Origin: Gentiana macrophylla
Taxonomy: Eukaryota > Streptophyta > Magnoliopsida > Gentianales > Gentianaceae
Assembly (NCBI GenBank): GCA_026214975.1
Contig: CM047806.1
Coordinates: 6,547,822 to 6,611,821 of the forward strand
Length of the DNA: 64,000 bases
Direction of reading: 5' to 3'
Below are positions 24,742 to 37,115 of the stretch, in pieces. Position 1 is the first letter of the stretch, and each line of letters begins with the position of its first letter. The notes beneath the pieces were generated by a model. The model was given only the letters and a program-made list of their open reading frames with translations. It was not told the DNA's origin and ran no database searches. The translations under genes were made by a program, and so were the position numbers.

Positions 24742-27700
24742 ATGGTGAGTGACAACTCCTCTGATAATACTACATTGATGGAAAAAAGAGCAAAGGAAGC
24801 CACATCATCAATGGATGCACCGGAGAACATCGATTTTCCTGCAAATGAACCATCTGTGGATACACTGGGAAACGTTGGTTCTACGTTAAATGAACCATTG
24901 GTGCATACGGTGGAAAACGAAAAAGCCGACACTTGTTTGATAGGAGATGATGGGGTAAGCACCTAAACTTGTTTAGTTTTAATTGATTGGTTGATAAAAA
25001 AACGATTGTAGATGATGGTTAAAATTTGTGTGTATAGAGTGAATTGGTGTCTCCTCTTGTGGAAAATGGTGTTGTGATTCTCGAGTGGACTCTAATATTT
25101 ATGAATGTTAAAACACGAGTGTATTAACGTGTGTATCTTTGTCTTAACGTGGAACCGTTTGTATATTCGCTAGAAAACGAGAAAACCTTGGATTATTGTT
25201 GTGGAAAGATAATTGGAGATGATGGGTTAACCTATACTTGTTTAATTTCTACCTTTTATCTTAGTTGAAACAATTAGTTGATCAACGATTGCAAATGATA
25301 GTTTATTAAAAGTCGTTTTTCTATAGAGTGAATTGGGATCCTGGCTTGTGAAAATTAAATAGTGTGGTGATCCCTTCAGTGACCTTGTTTCAACGTTAAA
25401 CACGAGTGTCTTTACGTGTATCCTTGTTAATTCTAGAAAAAACACACCTGACAAGTATTATATGATAGTTGTATAAAGTAGTGCCTTTAGGGTGAAACGG
25501 GACCCCTTCTTGTGGAAATGGTGTTGCAATTCCGCTAGGGACCCTTTTTCAACGTTAAAACACCTGAATAGTTGTATGAAAGTTGCGTCCTTAGGGTGAA
25601 AATAATGTTGTGATCCCTCGAGTCATCTCATTTCAACGTTAAAACATGTGTGCCTTTTTCAATTTTAAAACACAAGTGTATCTTGTACATTATTAGAAGG
25701 ATACATGATATAGATTTGTTTTCAAAGTCATGTTGGATATTACCTTAATGACCTTTCCATACTTGAGCTATGCATTACATAACTCTTGCCAAAGAGGGAA
25801 ATGATATTTGCATTGAAGGAGTTTTCTTTATAGTAATGTAGTGATGAAAGCAATCATATTCATCATCACTGAATTGTTTGCTTGTTGAATCGGTTTTTAA
25901 CGTTTTCATAACCATGTGGGCTACTAATATGCAGGTTGATAAGGTTAGTCAAGCACAAGGGGACAATGGAACTTCTTCAGACTGTATTCCAGAGGTCAAT
26001 GCTACAGACATGACTATAGAAAATGCACAAGAGACAGGAGAAACCGCTGGATCGTGTCGTAGCATGGATGTTCCCAGTCATAATCAAAAAGTAGACGGTG
26101 GTTCAATGGAGGTAGAAACTGCTGAATCCAGCCGTAGCATGGACGTTCCCTGTCATAATAACAACGAATCCCCTCAGACAGTAGAGGGCTCGGGTTCAAA
26201 GGAGGTAGAAACTGCTGAATCCAATCGTAGTATGGACGTTCCCTGTCATAATAACAACGAATCCCCTCAGACAGTAGAGGGCTCGGGTTCCATGGAGGTA
26301 TAAAATGTTGGATTCTCAATGTTGTACAATAGTATTATCAAGTGGAAAAAAAATCAAGTTTTGTTGCATTGAATGTTTTCTGTATTCCGTTCCATCATAA
26401 CGGTTCTATAAGTGACCTTACAGGAAATTGCAGCAGACAGAGCAGAACCCGAAGAAGAAGAAGAAGAAGAAGAAGCTGCTGTTGAAGGATATTCTAATGC
26501 TGGAATTGCATTCAAAGAAAAATAGTGAGTTTATAGTCAAAACTGTTTCTCCTTCTTTTAACTTATCTTATTCTTCTGGTAAAAGAAAACGATATCTTTT
26601 TTGGGTGTGACAAAGCTATAAATGTATAGTTATTGAGGAACATTCCAAAGTGCTGCACCATATAAATTAAAACAGTAGAATTATTTACCAATATAGATTT
26701 CAGGTGACCTGGTAATTTATCGAGTGTCATTTCAGCATTTCCAGTGGATTATGATGCTCTTCTTGTTGTAGTTAACCTTTGTGTCGGTGTTTTTGCTCGT
26801 ATGCATTCGACAGTGCAAAGCTTCGGGACAGACAGAAGAAGAGAATAGCAATGGAACCCCCGAAGCAAGTGCCAACAGCTGATCAACCTGCTGAATCAGA
26901 AGCTCGTACAATTAAAATAATGGGCAGTGATTTGTTTCCACTTTTGGGGCATCTTCTGTAGCAAATGCTAGTCCTCAGACTACAACACAAGGGTTGAGGA
27001 GTAATTTACAAGGATTCGGAATAGGGACCTCCATAAATCATGCTAATAATGGCGTATTCCAAGGGCGTCAAGCTTCGTTGCAGATTTCATCGAATCATGG
27101 AAACGGCATCATCCCACAAGGAGCACCGCAGTTATACAATCAACAACTAGAAGGTGCTTCTATTTTAGGGCTGAATCCTCCACCATCACCGCCGCCTACA
27201 TCTCTGTCATTATATGAAAACCAATTCAAGATGCTTGAAGACCGAATGCAGATGTCAGATAGATCCAGAGAGCTCAGGGAGCAAAGTCATGAAACACGGG
27301 AACCATGGAGTGATCGTGAGACAGATTATCTATGGCTAGGTGTAAAAAGGCACGGCTGTAAGTGGGATGCATTATTACAAGACCGAAGGTTGAAATTTGC
27401 TGAATCAAAAACTGCAGAACATCTCTCAAGAAAATGGGAGGAAGGACTGAGGAAAGCATTAGGTAGAACGCAATACGATTATCTACGCCAGAAATATCCA
27501 TCATCTTCATCTTCTTCTTCTGCAGGAATTACTGAAAGACTAATGCTGGGACAAAGAAGCTCTGCATTTCAAAGCTTTTCTCAACTGGGAGGATCATCCA
27601 CAGTTTTGCCCCCATCCTCCTTGACAAATCATCAAACACTTACTATGCACAACAGCATACGGTTATTTGGTACGAATCTGATTTCTCCCCGTCGTTTCCC

Positions 27701-28162
27701 TTCATCAACCTCTGTCTCCTTGACTAATCATCAAACACCTAACATACACAACAACAACAGGCAGCTAAGCAATACGAATCAGATTCGTCCTATTATTATG
27801 CCGCAGAACAGTGAAGAGAATCAGATTCGTCCAAATCATCACACACTTACTATGCACAACAGCATACGGTTATTTGGTACGAATCTGATTCCTCCCCCTC
27901 GTTTCCCCTCATCAACCTCTGCCTCCTTGACTAATCATCAAACACCTAACATACACAACAACAACAGGCAGGTAACCAGTACCAATCAGATTCGTCCTAC
28001 TATTATGCCGCACAACAATGAAGAGAATCTAACAGAAGAGTAGCCAGCAATCTGCCCCATTGGCTCCGACCTGTGGTACTCGCTCCGGCATCTTATAACG
28101 CAGAGAACAACGATGATGCTCATCGAAGAAACCTATCTCCGATCAGCGTGGCTGAGAACTAA
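24742..28162 (+). CDS. CHR4-like copy B lacking PHD, chromodomain and ATPase
   Basis: Tandem paralogue of copy A. Exons: 24742-24954, 25935-26297, 26424-26524 and 26814-28162. Exon 1 matches the copy A N-terminus (ending IGDDG). Exon 2 matches the start of copy A exon 5 (VDK...) and holds repeats of RSMDVPCHNNNESPQTVEGS. Exon 3 is the acidic exon with a long GAA run, present once here instead of three times. Exon 4 holds the SANT/Myb-like segment (WSDRETDYLWLGVKRHG), a tandemly repeated region (HNSIRLFGTNL twice) and SLPHWL-like [13 protein letters not shown]. The PHD finger, both chromodomains and the whole SNF2 motor are absent. Frame shifts occur near 26925-26935 and 28030-28045. If expressed it would be a non-catalytic protein; it may be a pseudogene. 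Confidence 0.7.
27620..28035 (+). repeat. Tandem coding duplication in the copy B C-terminal exon
   Basis: A segment of about 190-210 bp occurs twice, near 27625-27830 and 27840-28030. Both copies encode TMHNSIRLFGTNLI, then RFPSSTS, TNHQTPNIHNNNRQ and TNQIRP. The duplication is in frame. Confidence 0.8.
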
Positions 28163-29231
28163 TTTATACATTCTTAAGCTATACAAGGCATGCATGCATG
28201 CATTGTTGTTTCTTTTCTATTTTTATATGTAGTAGTATTATTATTAAACAGCTCTCTTTTTCTTTTTTTTTGAGGATAATAAACAGCTCTCTTATTGGAG
28301 ATAATTTTATCTTTTTGATTCTTTGGTATAAGGAAAATGATTTTGGCACCGAGGGTCGGTACCCTTATCCCCCGAATTTTTTTATTGTGTGGTCCAGAAT
28401 TTTTATGTTATTTTGTTTTCTTTTTAAGTGTTAAAATGTATGGTTATAAAGTGTTGTGTGGATGATTCCTGTGTATTATTTCGATGCCTAAGTCACTATC
28501 CTTGGTATAATTGGAACTTCTTTCAATGACCTTTCTTTGCATTTATTATCTTCTACTGGGTCATACGGGCACTCATACGTGAATATTAGATTTAAGGATT
28601 TGGGATTTTTGAAAAGGATAAACAAAACAAACAAAAAAATGGATTTGGGAGTATTACAGAGGACATCTCTACTTTTCCTTCCGTTTTTTTTAATCGTCAC
28701 TTTTAAAATTGAGTTTTCATTTATATTAATTAGTCATTTTGGATTATTAATACATCATTTTTTTATACTTATAACTCACATTAATTACAATATTCAAACA
28801 AAGTCTTACAATTCAAATAATAAAAATACATTTTGATGATCAAAACAGCGAAGGTCGTTTTAAACTCCAATAATATTACTATCGATGTATATTTACATTT
28901 CCGATATAATGTATTTAATGATTGCAAATATATTTAAAAGATTAAAGAAGGACAATCTAATCATTTCATACTATATTTCAGACACCTAATCACTTTTTAG
29001 TCTTTGTACACATAAAAATGACTAATAAAAACACAGAGAAAGTATATTAAAAGTATGAGTTTGTTTCCTTAAAAGTATTTCTCCTAATTATTCCCCAAAA
29101 TTAATTTAATTTATTAATTATCTTTACTATATTAAAACTTAAAAGTATGACTTTGTTTCCCCAAAAGTATTTCTCCCTAATTATTCCCCAATTATTAATA
29201 TAATTTAATAATTAAATATAATAAAATGTTG
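28163..29231. other. AT-rich intergenic region with a short tandem duplication
   Basis: No gene is recognised. A unit of about 95 bp is repeated at about 29040-29215 (AAAAGTATG, TTTGTTTCC, AAAAGTATTTCTCC and AATTATTCCCCAA occur twice in the same order). Confidence 0.5.
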
Positions 29232-29441
29232 TTTTTTTTTGTACAGAACTAGTTTTAATTCCTTTTTCTTAAATGATTCAACTAATCCCGAGTTCGGCCC
29301 ATGTTGTGCCTGCAAAGTCTGACTTTTACTCAGGGTAAGATCTGACCAAGAGCTCTTTCAACATGGTGCTCAGAGGAGAATCGAACCGATGATCTCCTTA
29401 TACATTTTCAAGTCACATACCACTTGAGTCAAACTACTTGG
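29232..29441 (-). mobile_element. tRNA-derived SINE
   Basis: On the minus strand the element starts near 29441. It contains a pol III A-box-like stretch (TTTGACTCAAGTGG) followed about 40 nt later by a B-box GGTTCGATTCT, then a tRNA-like tail TCTGAGCACCATG. A non-tRNA body follows, ending in an A-rich tail (GTACAAAAAAAAACAAC). Box spacing and the A-rich tail fit a plant SINE rather than a tRNA gene: there is no closed acceptor stem. Confidence 0.65.
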
Positions 29442-29444
29442 TTA

Positions 29445-32357
29445 TTTTTTTTTGCCGAGAAACGAAAGGACTTATATTACGCAAGCTTAAAAGTTCGGAT
29501 ACAAACACCTAGCTTTTTCCTCGTCACGCAGCAAGGTAAGAAGCCAGGAAGGAAAGACTCCAGACCAATAGGCTGGAGTAACAAGTTTTCTAGCGAATTT
29601 AGCAATACCATCACTAACTAAATTACTACTCCTATTTACATGACACAAAGTACAAACATCCAAAGTGAGCATTAAAGAAATAATGTCCTTGACAATGGTC
29701 ATAACTTGAGGCGTAGCCAACGAAGGGTCTTTCACCATGTTAATTAGATGAAGAGAATCTGATTTGAGCTTAATGTTGTCCCAACCCTTTTCTTTAGCCT
29801 TCAAAAGTGCCCATCGCAAAGTTTCCGCTTCAGCTCTTGTAGCAGAATCAAGATCCTTGAAAGCCCTCCCCCAAATCTCTACCAAGTTATAGTTTTTGTC
29901 ATAAATGGCTGCACCACCACCAGCTGCCATTGAAGGGCTTATCCAAGAAGCATCTGTCTGTATACAAAAAGAAAAAGAAGAGTCAGAATCATTATTCGAA
30001 GTGAACATAGTAGTTAAGTGAGAACAATGGTCCTTTAAAGGAGATAATCTTCTAAAGCGGTGCATTGGCACTACTGATAATCCAAATAGTCTTTTTTCAA
30101 ACCAAGAAAAGCAAATGATTCGTGATCATTTAAGTTTCTATTAAAAATCCAGGTCATTTACGGCAATCCATATATGCCAAAACAAGAAAATAGTTTGCTC
30201 AACATTCTTTTTATTAGATTGAAAATTATTATTTTTGTTAGTGAGAAAAGACCACCATGAAGGGATATCCATATGTTGATTTCTAAAAAAAGGCCAAGAA
30301 ACTGAACTATAACTCCAAATGTCCATTGCCCTGGGACATCGAAGAAGAATGTGTTCGACAGATTCTACTTCAGCATTGCAAAAACCACAAGAGGAAGGGA
30401 TACATAAGCCCTTTAGCTTTTTTGTAATAAAAGCCCTACACGGTAAAATGCCCCTTAGACACTTCCAGAAGAAATGCTTTAGTTTGTTTGGGATTTGCAA
30501 AGACCAAATAAGCTTCCAGAATCTCTCATGTGTATTTGAAGTACTTGTAGGATTTGAAGAGTGAGCATTAGCCTGGAAAGGAAAAGGAGTAAGCACTCTT
30601 TAACGAGTATTTGCCATTATGTGAGGCTTCCAATGAATCATATCGGGACCATTACTGAGACTTATAGGGAGAGAGAGAATTTGATTCGAGTCAACAGGCG
30701 TAAATTATTTTTGATTACACTAGCATTCCACTAATTATTGGAGATCAAGTCACGACCCAAAAGAGAGTAGGAGATGAAGGGTCGGGGTGAAAGGCTTGGA
30801 ATTTGGATTACCAGGCGACCATCCATCTTCCCAATCCGAATGGATTCGCCATTTCCCACAGACCAAAAAAGCCCTTCTTTGAAATAAGGGAGAATAGAAA
30901 GAATGCCTTTCCCAGAAAGATGATGAATTGTTGCTTTTTTAGCATCAAGAATAGTACAATGTGGAAAATACCTAGCTTTTAAGACCTTGGATACAAGCAA
31001 ATTTGGGTTATTAAGAAACCTCCATATCATCACGCCAATGTAGGCGCGTTAATGGCTTCAAAATCTCTAAAACCAAGACCTCCAAGGCCTTTAGGAAGAC
31101 ATAAAGTTTTCCAACTAATCCCATGTATCCCTTTTTTCTTTGTTGCCAAATCTCCCACTTTGAGAAATTTGCCAAAAGGAAGAGATGTCGAGCATAAACC
31201 TTTAGGAAGCTTAAAAGCAGACATCGAGTAAGAAAAAGCATAGTGATTACGGATTTAAGCAAAATCTCTTTACCTCCCGGACTTAAGAAATTGTTTTTCC
31301 AAGAAGTGAGTTTTGAAACAACTTTGTTTTTTATATAAGAAAAAGTTTCTATCTTTGATCGCCCCAAATGTAAAGGAAGGCCAAGATACTTGGAGTGGGA
31401 GCAATCGAGATTCCGGGAAGAAAGGTAAAATGGCGTCTTTTAGGTCATCCAAAACACTTTTTCCAAAAATATATTAGATTCTGTATATTAATGAAGTGGC
31501 CCGAAGAGGGTGATAGATATCTAAGACAGAACAAAGGCTTCTAACTTGACCAGGATCACTTTGCACAAAAGAAGACTATCATCCATAAAAAATAGATGGG
31601 AAATAGAAGGGCTATTTCAGCAAGTCAGTATGCCCTGAATAAGACTCGAATTTTCAGCTTTACGGAGAAGCAAACTAAGGCCTTGGTAACAGAGAATAAA
31701 AATATAGGAGAAAGAGGATCTCCTTGCACGATACCCGTGAAGGCTTGACCCAACCAGATCTACAACCATTAATGATGAATGAAAAAGAAGTGGATGAGAT
31801 GCATTCCATAATTCTTTGCACCCAAGCTTTACAGAAGCCTAATTTAAGCATGATAAATTCAACAAAATGCCATTCGATTCTGTCAAAAGCCTTTGCCATG
31901 TCAACTTTAAGCGCCAAAAAATGAGACCTTTTAGTCTTATCATGCATCAAAAGGTTAATGATTTCATGAGCCAGGATATAGTTATCAGTGATATATCTAC
32001 CACTTAAAAAAACTGATTGAGAGGAACTGATGCAAACAGGCAACACTTTTTTTAATCTATTAGCCAAAATTTTTGAGAGAATCCTGTAAGCAACATTGCA
32101 AAGGCTAATAGGTCTAAAATGAGAAACCTCAAAAGAGTGGGGGTGCTTTGGTATTAAGGAAATGCAGGTATGATTCATTTCTTTAAGCATTTTGCCAGAA
32201 GCAAGGAAACTTTGCACCATATTAAGAAGATCATTTTTTAAAAGATGATAAAAGGTCTTATAAAAAACCGGAGTCATACCATCGGTCCAGAAAGTGAGTT
32301 GGATTTCATACTAAAGCTGCTTTTAAGCTCTTGCTCAGAGATAGGCCTCATCGTAAG
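29445..32357 (-). mobile_element. 5'-truncated L1-type LINE (RT, zf-RVT, RNase H)
   Basis: Reads 3' to 5' on the + strand. RT (about 32300-31675) shows SLIPKHPHSFEVSHFRPISL, SQSVFLSGRYITDN and KVDMAKAFDRIEW. The catalytic box near 31590 reads FMDDS instead of the usual FADDS. A zf-RVT domain lies at 30596-30141 (LKHFFWKCLRGILPCR, CGFCNAEVESVEHILLRC). A plant-type RNase H lies at 30040-29530 (QTDASW, ATRAEAETLRWALLKAKEKG, HVNRSSN). A poly-A tail of 9 lies at 29445-29453 on the opposite strand. The endonuclease and ORF1 are missing, and several frameshifts separate the domains, so it is dead. The tail abuts the SINE at 29441. Confidence 0.85.
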
Positions 32358-33600
32358 CTACATCCGTCCCAAAATATGATTCGTTTGTTTTTAAATACAG
32401 TTAAGAAAATTTGTAAAATTGGTTATTATCATTAATTTAAAAGTTTCAAAATAACATTTGATTGTTATTAATGCAAAGTGCTGAAAAGAAGGTGAATAAT
32501 TAATAAATGAAAGGTAAAAGAAAAAAAAAATGTAAAAGTGGTTTATTAGTTATCTAAATGGACTTACGGAACAAAACAAAAATGATAAATGAAATTATAT
32601 TTTGAAATGTAATATTACGGAAGAAGAATGAAAGATAAAAAAAGGCTATGACATATATAAAAATATCAACCATCCTCAAAGACGGAACTTGGGGGCTGGG
32701 GTTGGCTAGCACGCAACCATTAGGTTTATTTTTTTTTTGGATACATCAAAACCCTTATTTAATTCAATAGAAAGTCGTTTTAATTCATCCATTCGATCAG
32801 ATAAATAAAGTTCAGTAACCTAAAAATCAGTTCATGTCTCCATCATTGACCATATGTTATTTTATCATGAGTAATGCTAATGCAATATCACATTAAAGTA
32901 AACAAAGTAGTTATTTGACAAAACCATGTGCATTTTATTTAACCACATGTATCTACATGAATGTGATATTGCAATACGGTAAGTTATTGTGTTGTGAGGA
33001 AATTTGATGTGAAAACGACGGAAGAAACGATAAAACAACACATTTTAAATATAGAATAAAAGCGCGTGTGGTTTGTATGGTGTCATGCGGTGTCTCCATA
33101 TCGTATTTAAACATCACACAATAACTTCCAAATCTGCAATAATCATTTTATCATTTACGCAACGGAAAATGATGAAGGCCCGAAAAATATATCACTCATC
33201 CCCGATTATGTATTTGTGTGGTTCATGATTTTAGTATTTTTATTTACTTTTTAATCCTAAATGTATGGTTCAAAAAATTCAGAGGACAAGATCGGTGCAA
33301 GAAAGGTGTGCCTCCATCACCTTTCTTATGCAACCCTACATCAACACAACACCATCAGAACTCCATTCGTGCCGGGTTAGTTTCTATACACTCCATTGCA
33401 CCAGTGGCTCACGTGCTCACTCTCACTGACGTGGTGGCCAATCTAAATTGTTGCTGTGGCAGATTTAGATTCAAATCACATGTGCCTCAGAATGGAGCGC
33501 ATGAGCCACTCCTCAAACATCCTCCTCATATAAGACTAACCCATTCGTGCCCTTCCCTTCCACCTCCTCCTTTTAACAGCTGCAAGCCTGCAACCCATTC
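32358..33600. other. Intergenic region without recognised gene
   Basis: AT-rich DNA. The 132-residue open frame at 33218-33616 has low similarity value (His/Pro/Ser-rich, no domain) and is probably chance or a leader sequence. Confidence 0.4.
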
Positions 33601-34033
33601 AGTTGCAATAAAGTAAACCAACCCCTTTTCTCACTTTTTCTCTTCTCTTAATCTTACTCTTCCCTTTCTCTTTTGCTCTTCAAGCATCTCATATCATCAC
33701 TCCTTCAGTCTTTAATGGATCTACTGTGCTTTAATTTCCATTCAGATCTACTATCTATGACTGGTTTTGGTATTGAATCCATAGCGAATGACACCGGATG
33801 GTTACTGTTTTCCATGTGAAATGAAGAAAAGAAACACTGATGTAGTCCGAAAAATAGGTGAGTATCATTTTCATCTTGAGATTCATACACAAAATTTGCA
33901 GATTATATATTGGCATGAGTATTTTTTTTCTTCTAAATATATTCTCTTTGGCTTGGCTTTGTATTGTATTTATGCTTATGTGTCGAGATATATATTTCCA
34001 TAAGTATTTTTTTTTCAACAGATCTATATATTA

Positions 34034-34065
<32 letters not shown>

Positions 34066-35096
34066 CCCTTTTAAATATCTGAGGCTTTTAATTGAAAATA
34101 CAGAGATTCACTTAGAAAATTTAACCGAGTTAATGTTATTTGGTAAAGAATAGTGTATATTAAATGTTTTGAATTGAAAATAGAGAGATGCATTTTGTTG
34201 TGCTTTTTTATGATACAATATTCAATTCAAATTGAAATTGCCTGATCAGCACTCGCTATAGGCATTTTGTTGTGCTTTTTTTTTTGCTTGATTTTTTTTT
34301 TTTTTTTTTGCTTTTCGTTAGTGAAATTGTTTATATTGGAAACTGCCTAAATCAATAATGAAGGGTCAAAGTGTCCTTGTATCCGTGTGGAACGTTCATG
34401 CCTTAGATTGTTGTTTTGTTTTTTAGATAAACAAAAGTACATAGAGGGAGGGGTGTTGCAGAAACATTTGGCAAAACTGCGAGGGGGTGGGGAGAGAGAG
34501 GAATAACGTGGTAAAACAACAATGGGAAGGGCCGAAGGGGAAGGGACAACAATGTTATTTTTTTTCCTAGCTAAAGATCAGACATCCTCCTCGTCTTTAC
34601 TACTGTTGATTGATACTACTTTTTGTATGACTGTTGTTAGAGTGCTATAGTTTAACCCTTTGTACATATTTGTTTTATGTTGCCTTTGAAGACCATTTAG
34701 TAAATGTTGTGGGAATTTAACTATGATGTTTGTTACCTTACTGCATGCAATAAGTTGGTTGAGAATGTTTAATTAGTAGTATATTAACTACCGTTGCATA
34801 TTGTTTTTATCTCGTTTGGTATGATTCTTGTAAATGGTTCCTTCTGTTGACCTGACCTTTATTTTTATTCATTCATTTGAATAGTTATTTTCATGTGTTT
34901 TTTATAAAATTAAATACTTTATGTTCAATTTTATGTTCTTGTTGAATGCGGTATTTTCATTCTTTTATTAATTATTATTATTGTTACTCGTCCAATTTTA
35001 TGTTCTCGTAGTATGGTACTACGGAGGAGTGTAATATTATCCGAATAACTAAAAAAAAATAATAATATAAAACAAATGAAAAGAAAAGAAAATAAT
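33601..35096. other. CT-rich leader-like stretch and poly-T tracts; no gene assigned
   Basis: A CT-rich stretch at about 33615-33710 precedes an ATG at 33716 opening a short frame of about 34 codons, which looks like a plant 5' UTR. No downstream exon could be joined with confidence. Long T runs occur at about 34037-34066 and 34286-34309. Confidence 0.3.
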
Positions 35097-35105
35097 AGGT
35101 TATAA

Positions 35106-35344
35106 GTGCCATGAGTAGGATGAAAAAAAAGATATGAAAATGGGAAAAAGGACAAGAAAAAAATAATGGTTGAGAAAGGACAAAAACGCGCCTGTTACTA
35201 CATGTGTTACTACATTTGGTTGTAGCAACATGTAGTAACACATGTAGTAATATGCGCGTTTTCGTCCTTCTCGACCACTATCTTTTTTTCTTGTCCTTTT
35301 TCCTCATTTTAGATCAAAAACAGTCATTTACAACCTTTGACCTT
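35106..35344. mobile_element. MULE-type MITE with 9-bp target duplication and perfect central hairpin
   Basis: The two halves are near-perfect inverted repeats of about 80 bp around the middle (GGACAAGAAAA, GAGAAAGGAC and ACGCGC recur inverted). In the centre TTACTACATGTGTTACTACAT and its exact complement are separated by about 14 bases. AGGTTATAA flanks the element at 35097-35105 and 35345-35353, a 9-bp duplication as made by Mutator-like transposases. No coding capacity. Confidence 0.75.
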
Positions 35345-35644
35345 AGGTTATAATAGTAGGTTGTTAGGAGGCCAGGCAAATCACGTTTCCGAGTCTAGTC
35401 TCCTAGTGTCTCGTGTCTCTCCCCCATTGATTCTCTCCTCTCCTCTGCAACACCGCCACACCCTTTCCAATGGGGAAAAGGTAAGGGAAGCAGCTTGGAA
35501 AAGGAAAAGGAGAAAAGAATCGTACGCACAAAGCCAAGCTTCCCATCTTCTTATTATTCCTAACTTTTGCATCAAGGAGCAGCTTGGAAAAAAAAGGAGA
35601 AAATCCTCCTATTATTCCTAACTTTTGTATCATCTGCAATGCAG

Positions 35645-35780
35645 ATCTTGGCTCTCTAATTTTTGCAAGCATGTGTTGTCGGGCATGTGACGGCGCAACA
35701 CAAAGCCTGGAAGAAATATGAATGCAAGTCTTGTAGGAATCGCTTTCCGAATCAATCGGAGCTTCTCCTACATCAAGAAG
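35645..35780 (+). other. Possible C2H2 zinc-finger exon
   Basis: Between an AG acceptor at 35643-35644 and a GTAAGA donor at 35781, one frame reads KYECKSCRNRFPNQSELLLHQ, the first half of a C2H2 finger (C-x2-C-x12-H). An in-frame TAA near 35657 lies upstream, and the second His is not clearly found. HD2-type histone deacetylases have a C-terminal finger of this kind, and an acidic frame follows at 36493, but in the wrong order for HD2. Probably a gene fragment. Confidence 0.3.
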
Positions 35781-36234
35781 GTAAGATGATATTGGATTCG
35801 AGGTGTTTTAGTGTTTGATTTCACATTATACTTATTGATTTTTTGTTTTTCCGAAAGGGCGGTTGCCGCCTCATGGGGCCATGGCGAGGATGATGAGGAA
35901 GCTGCTGATGATGCCTCTACTAGTTCGGATTGAGTTCTTCTTAGGTAAGAACTTTTTTTTTTAATTGCTCTGTGCATAGATTGAGATTCAATGATCATAT
36001 TTTTTATTCTGATTTTGATATAAAGTGATGGATATTTGGATGTAATGTGCTTGAGATTCAATGATTATATTTTGTGTCTGTGTGATTGATGTTGTTGTGA
36101 ATTGTTCAAGTGAACATGTAGGCACTCTGTTGTTGTTGGGTATTTAGTTAAGTGTACTTTCCCGAAGGGCAAAAAAGAACTAGTCCTTTAGGTGATTTGG
36201 AATTGATTCAGGTGAAACCTCTGTTGTATTTCTT

Positions 36235-36355
36235 TCAAATGAATTGAAACTGGAAAAGGGTGAATGGATAATGTCATAGAGAAGAATGCAATATATGAAT
36301 TGAAACTAGAAAAGGGTGAATGGATAATGTCATAGAGAAGAATGCAATATATGAC
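36235..36355 (+). repeat. Tandem duplication of about 60 bp
   Basis: GAATTGAAACT(G/A)(G/A)AAAAGGG and ATGTCATAGAGAAGAATGC occur twice in immediate succession. Non-coding. Confidence 0.85.
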
Positions 36356-36492
36356 TGACTATATGAGTTCAAGTTGAGATTAGTTTGTTCCAAACGTGAT
36401 TTTCTCTTCTTTGTTGATCTGCATGAATTAAGAGGATTTTGATCTTCGAAATTTCCCCCAATCAGCATGCTTTCATATTATTATGTGTACCC

Positions 36493-36675
36493 GATGATGA
36501 TGATGATGCCGATGAGGAGGATTCCGATGATGATGCTAGCGATGAGGACGACTCCGATGACAATGATGATGCTACCGATGAGGAGGAGGATTCCGATGAT
36601 GTTGATGATGCTAGTGATGAGGAGGATGCTATGGATGAGGAGGATTTCGACGACGACGATGATTCTGAGGGATGA
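36493..36675 (+). other. Acidic Asp/Glu/Ser-rich reading frame from a GAT/GAG repeat
   Basis: One frame is a run of about 60 residues of D, E, S and A, ending DDDDDSEG and a stop. Units such as GATGAGGAGGATTCCGATGAT recur. It could be the acidic region of a nuclear chaperone or HD2-like protein, or simply an expanded trinucleotide repeat. No start exon or flanking domain is recognised. Confidence 0.35.
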
Positions 36676-36719
36676 GTCTTCCACCACCCACCCCGACTCA
36701 AGAGAAAGCTACTGATGGT

Positions 36720-37079
36720 AATGATGGATTATCAAATATGTTTAAGCTACCTTAAAATATATATATTATAGGGGGAATGAGGGAGAAAGACATAAATATT
36801 TCATCAATTGAGTAGAAGGATCAATTGAGTAGAAGAAACGATCTTTTAAACTTTGCGTAAAGACAAAACTATTTATCCATTGTCGAAATTCACTAATTTT
36901 CAAAATTCGTTGTCGAAATTCACTAATTTTTAGATTCACCGAGGAGATTCACCGATTTTCGTGATTCACTGTTCATCTTTCTCGCTATAAAATTATGCAA
37001 TTGTCTTTCTCCTATAAAAATATGTAAGCGGTCATCCATTACTAAAAATATTCCAGATTGTGTCCTTATCCCTAATTTT

Positions 37080-37115
<36 letters not shown>

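Noticed and set aside
29373..29440. tRNA gene on the minus strand
   Set aside because: A- and B-box-like words exist, but the acceptor stem does not close and a non-tRNA body with an A-rich tail follows; called a SINE.
33218..33616. 132-codon frame as a gene
   Set aside because: No recognised domain, odd composition, and no clear promoter or splice support.
36462..36715. Met-rich and Ser-rich frames opposite or overlapping the acidic repeat
   Set aside because: They are alternative readings of the same GAT/GAG repeat and have no independent support.
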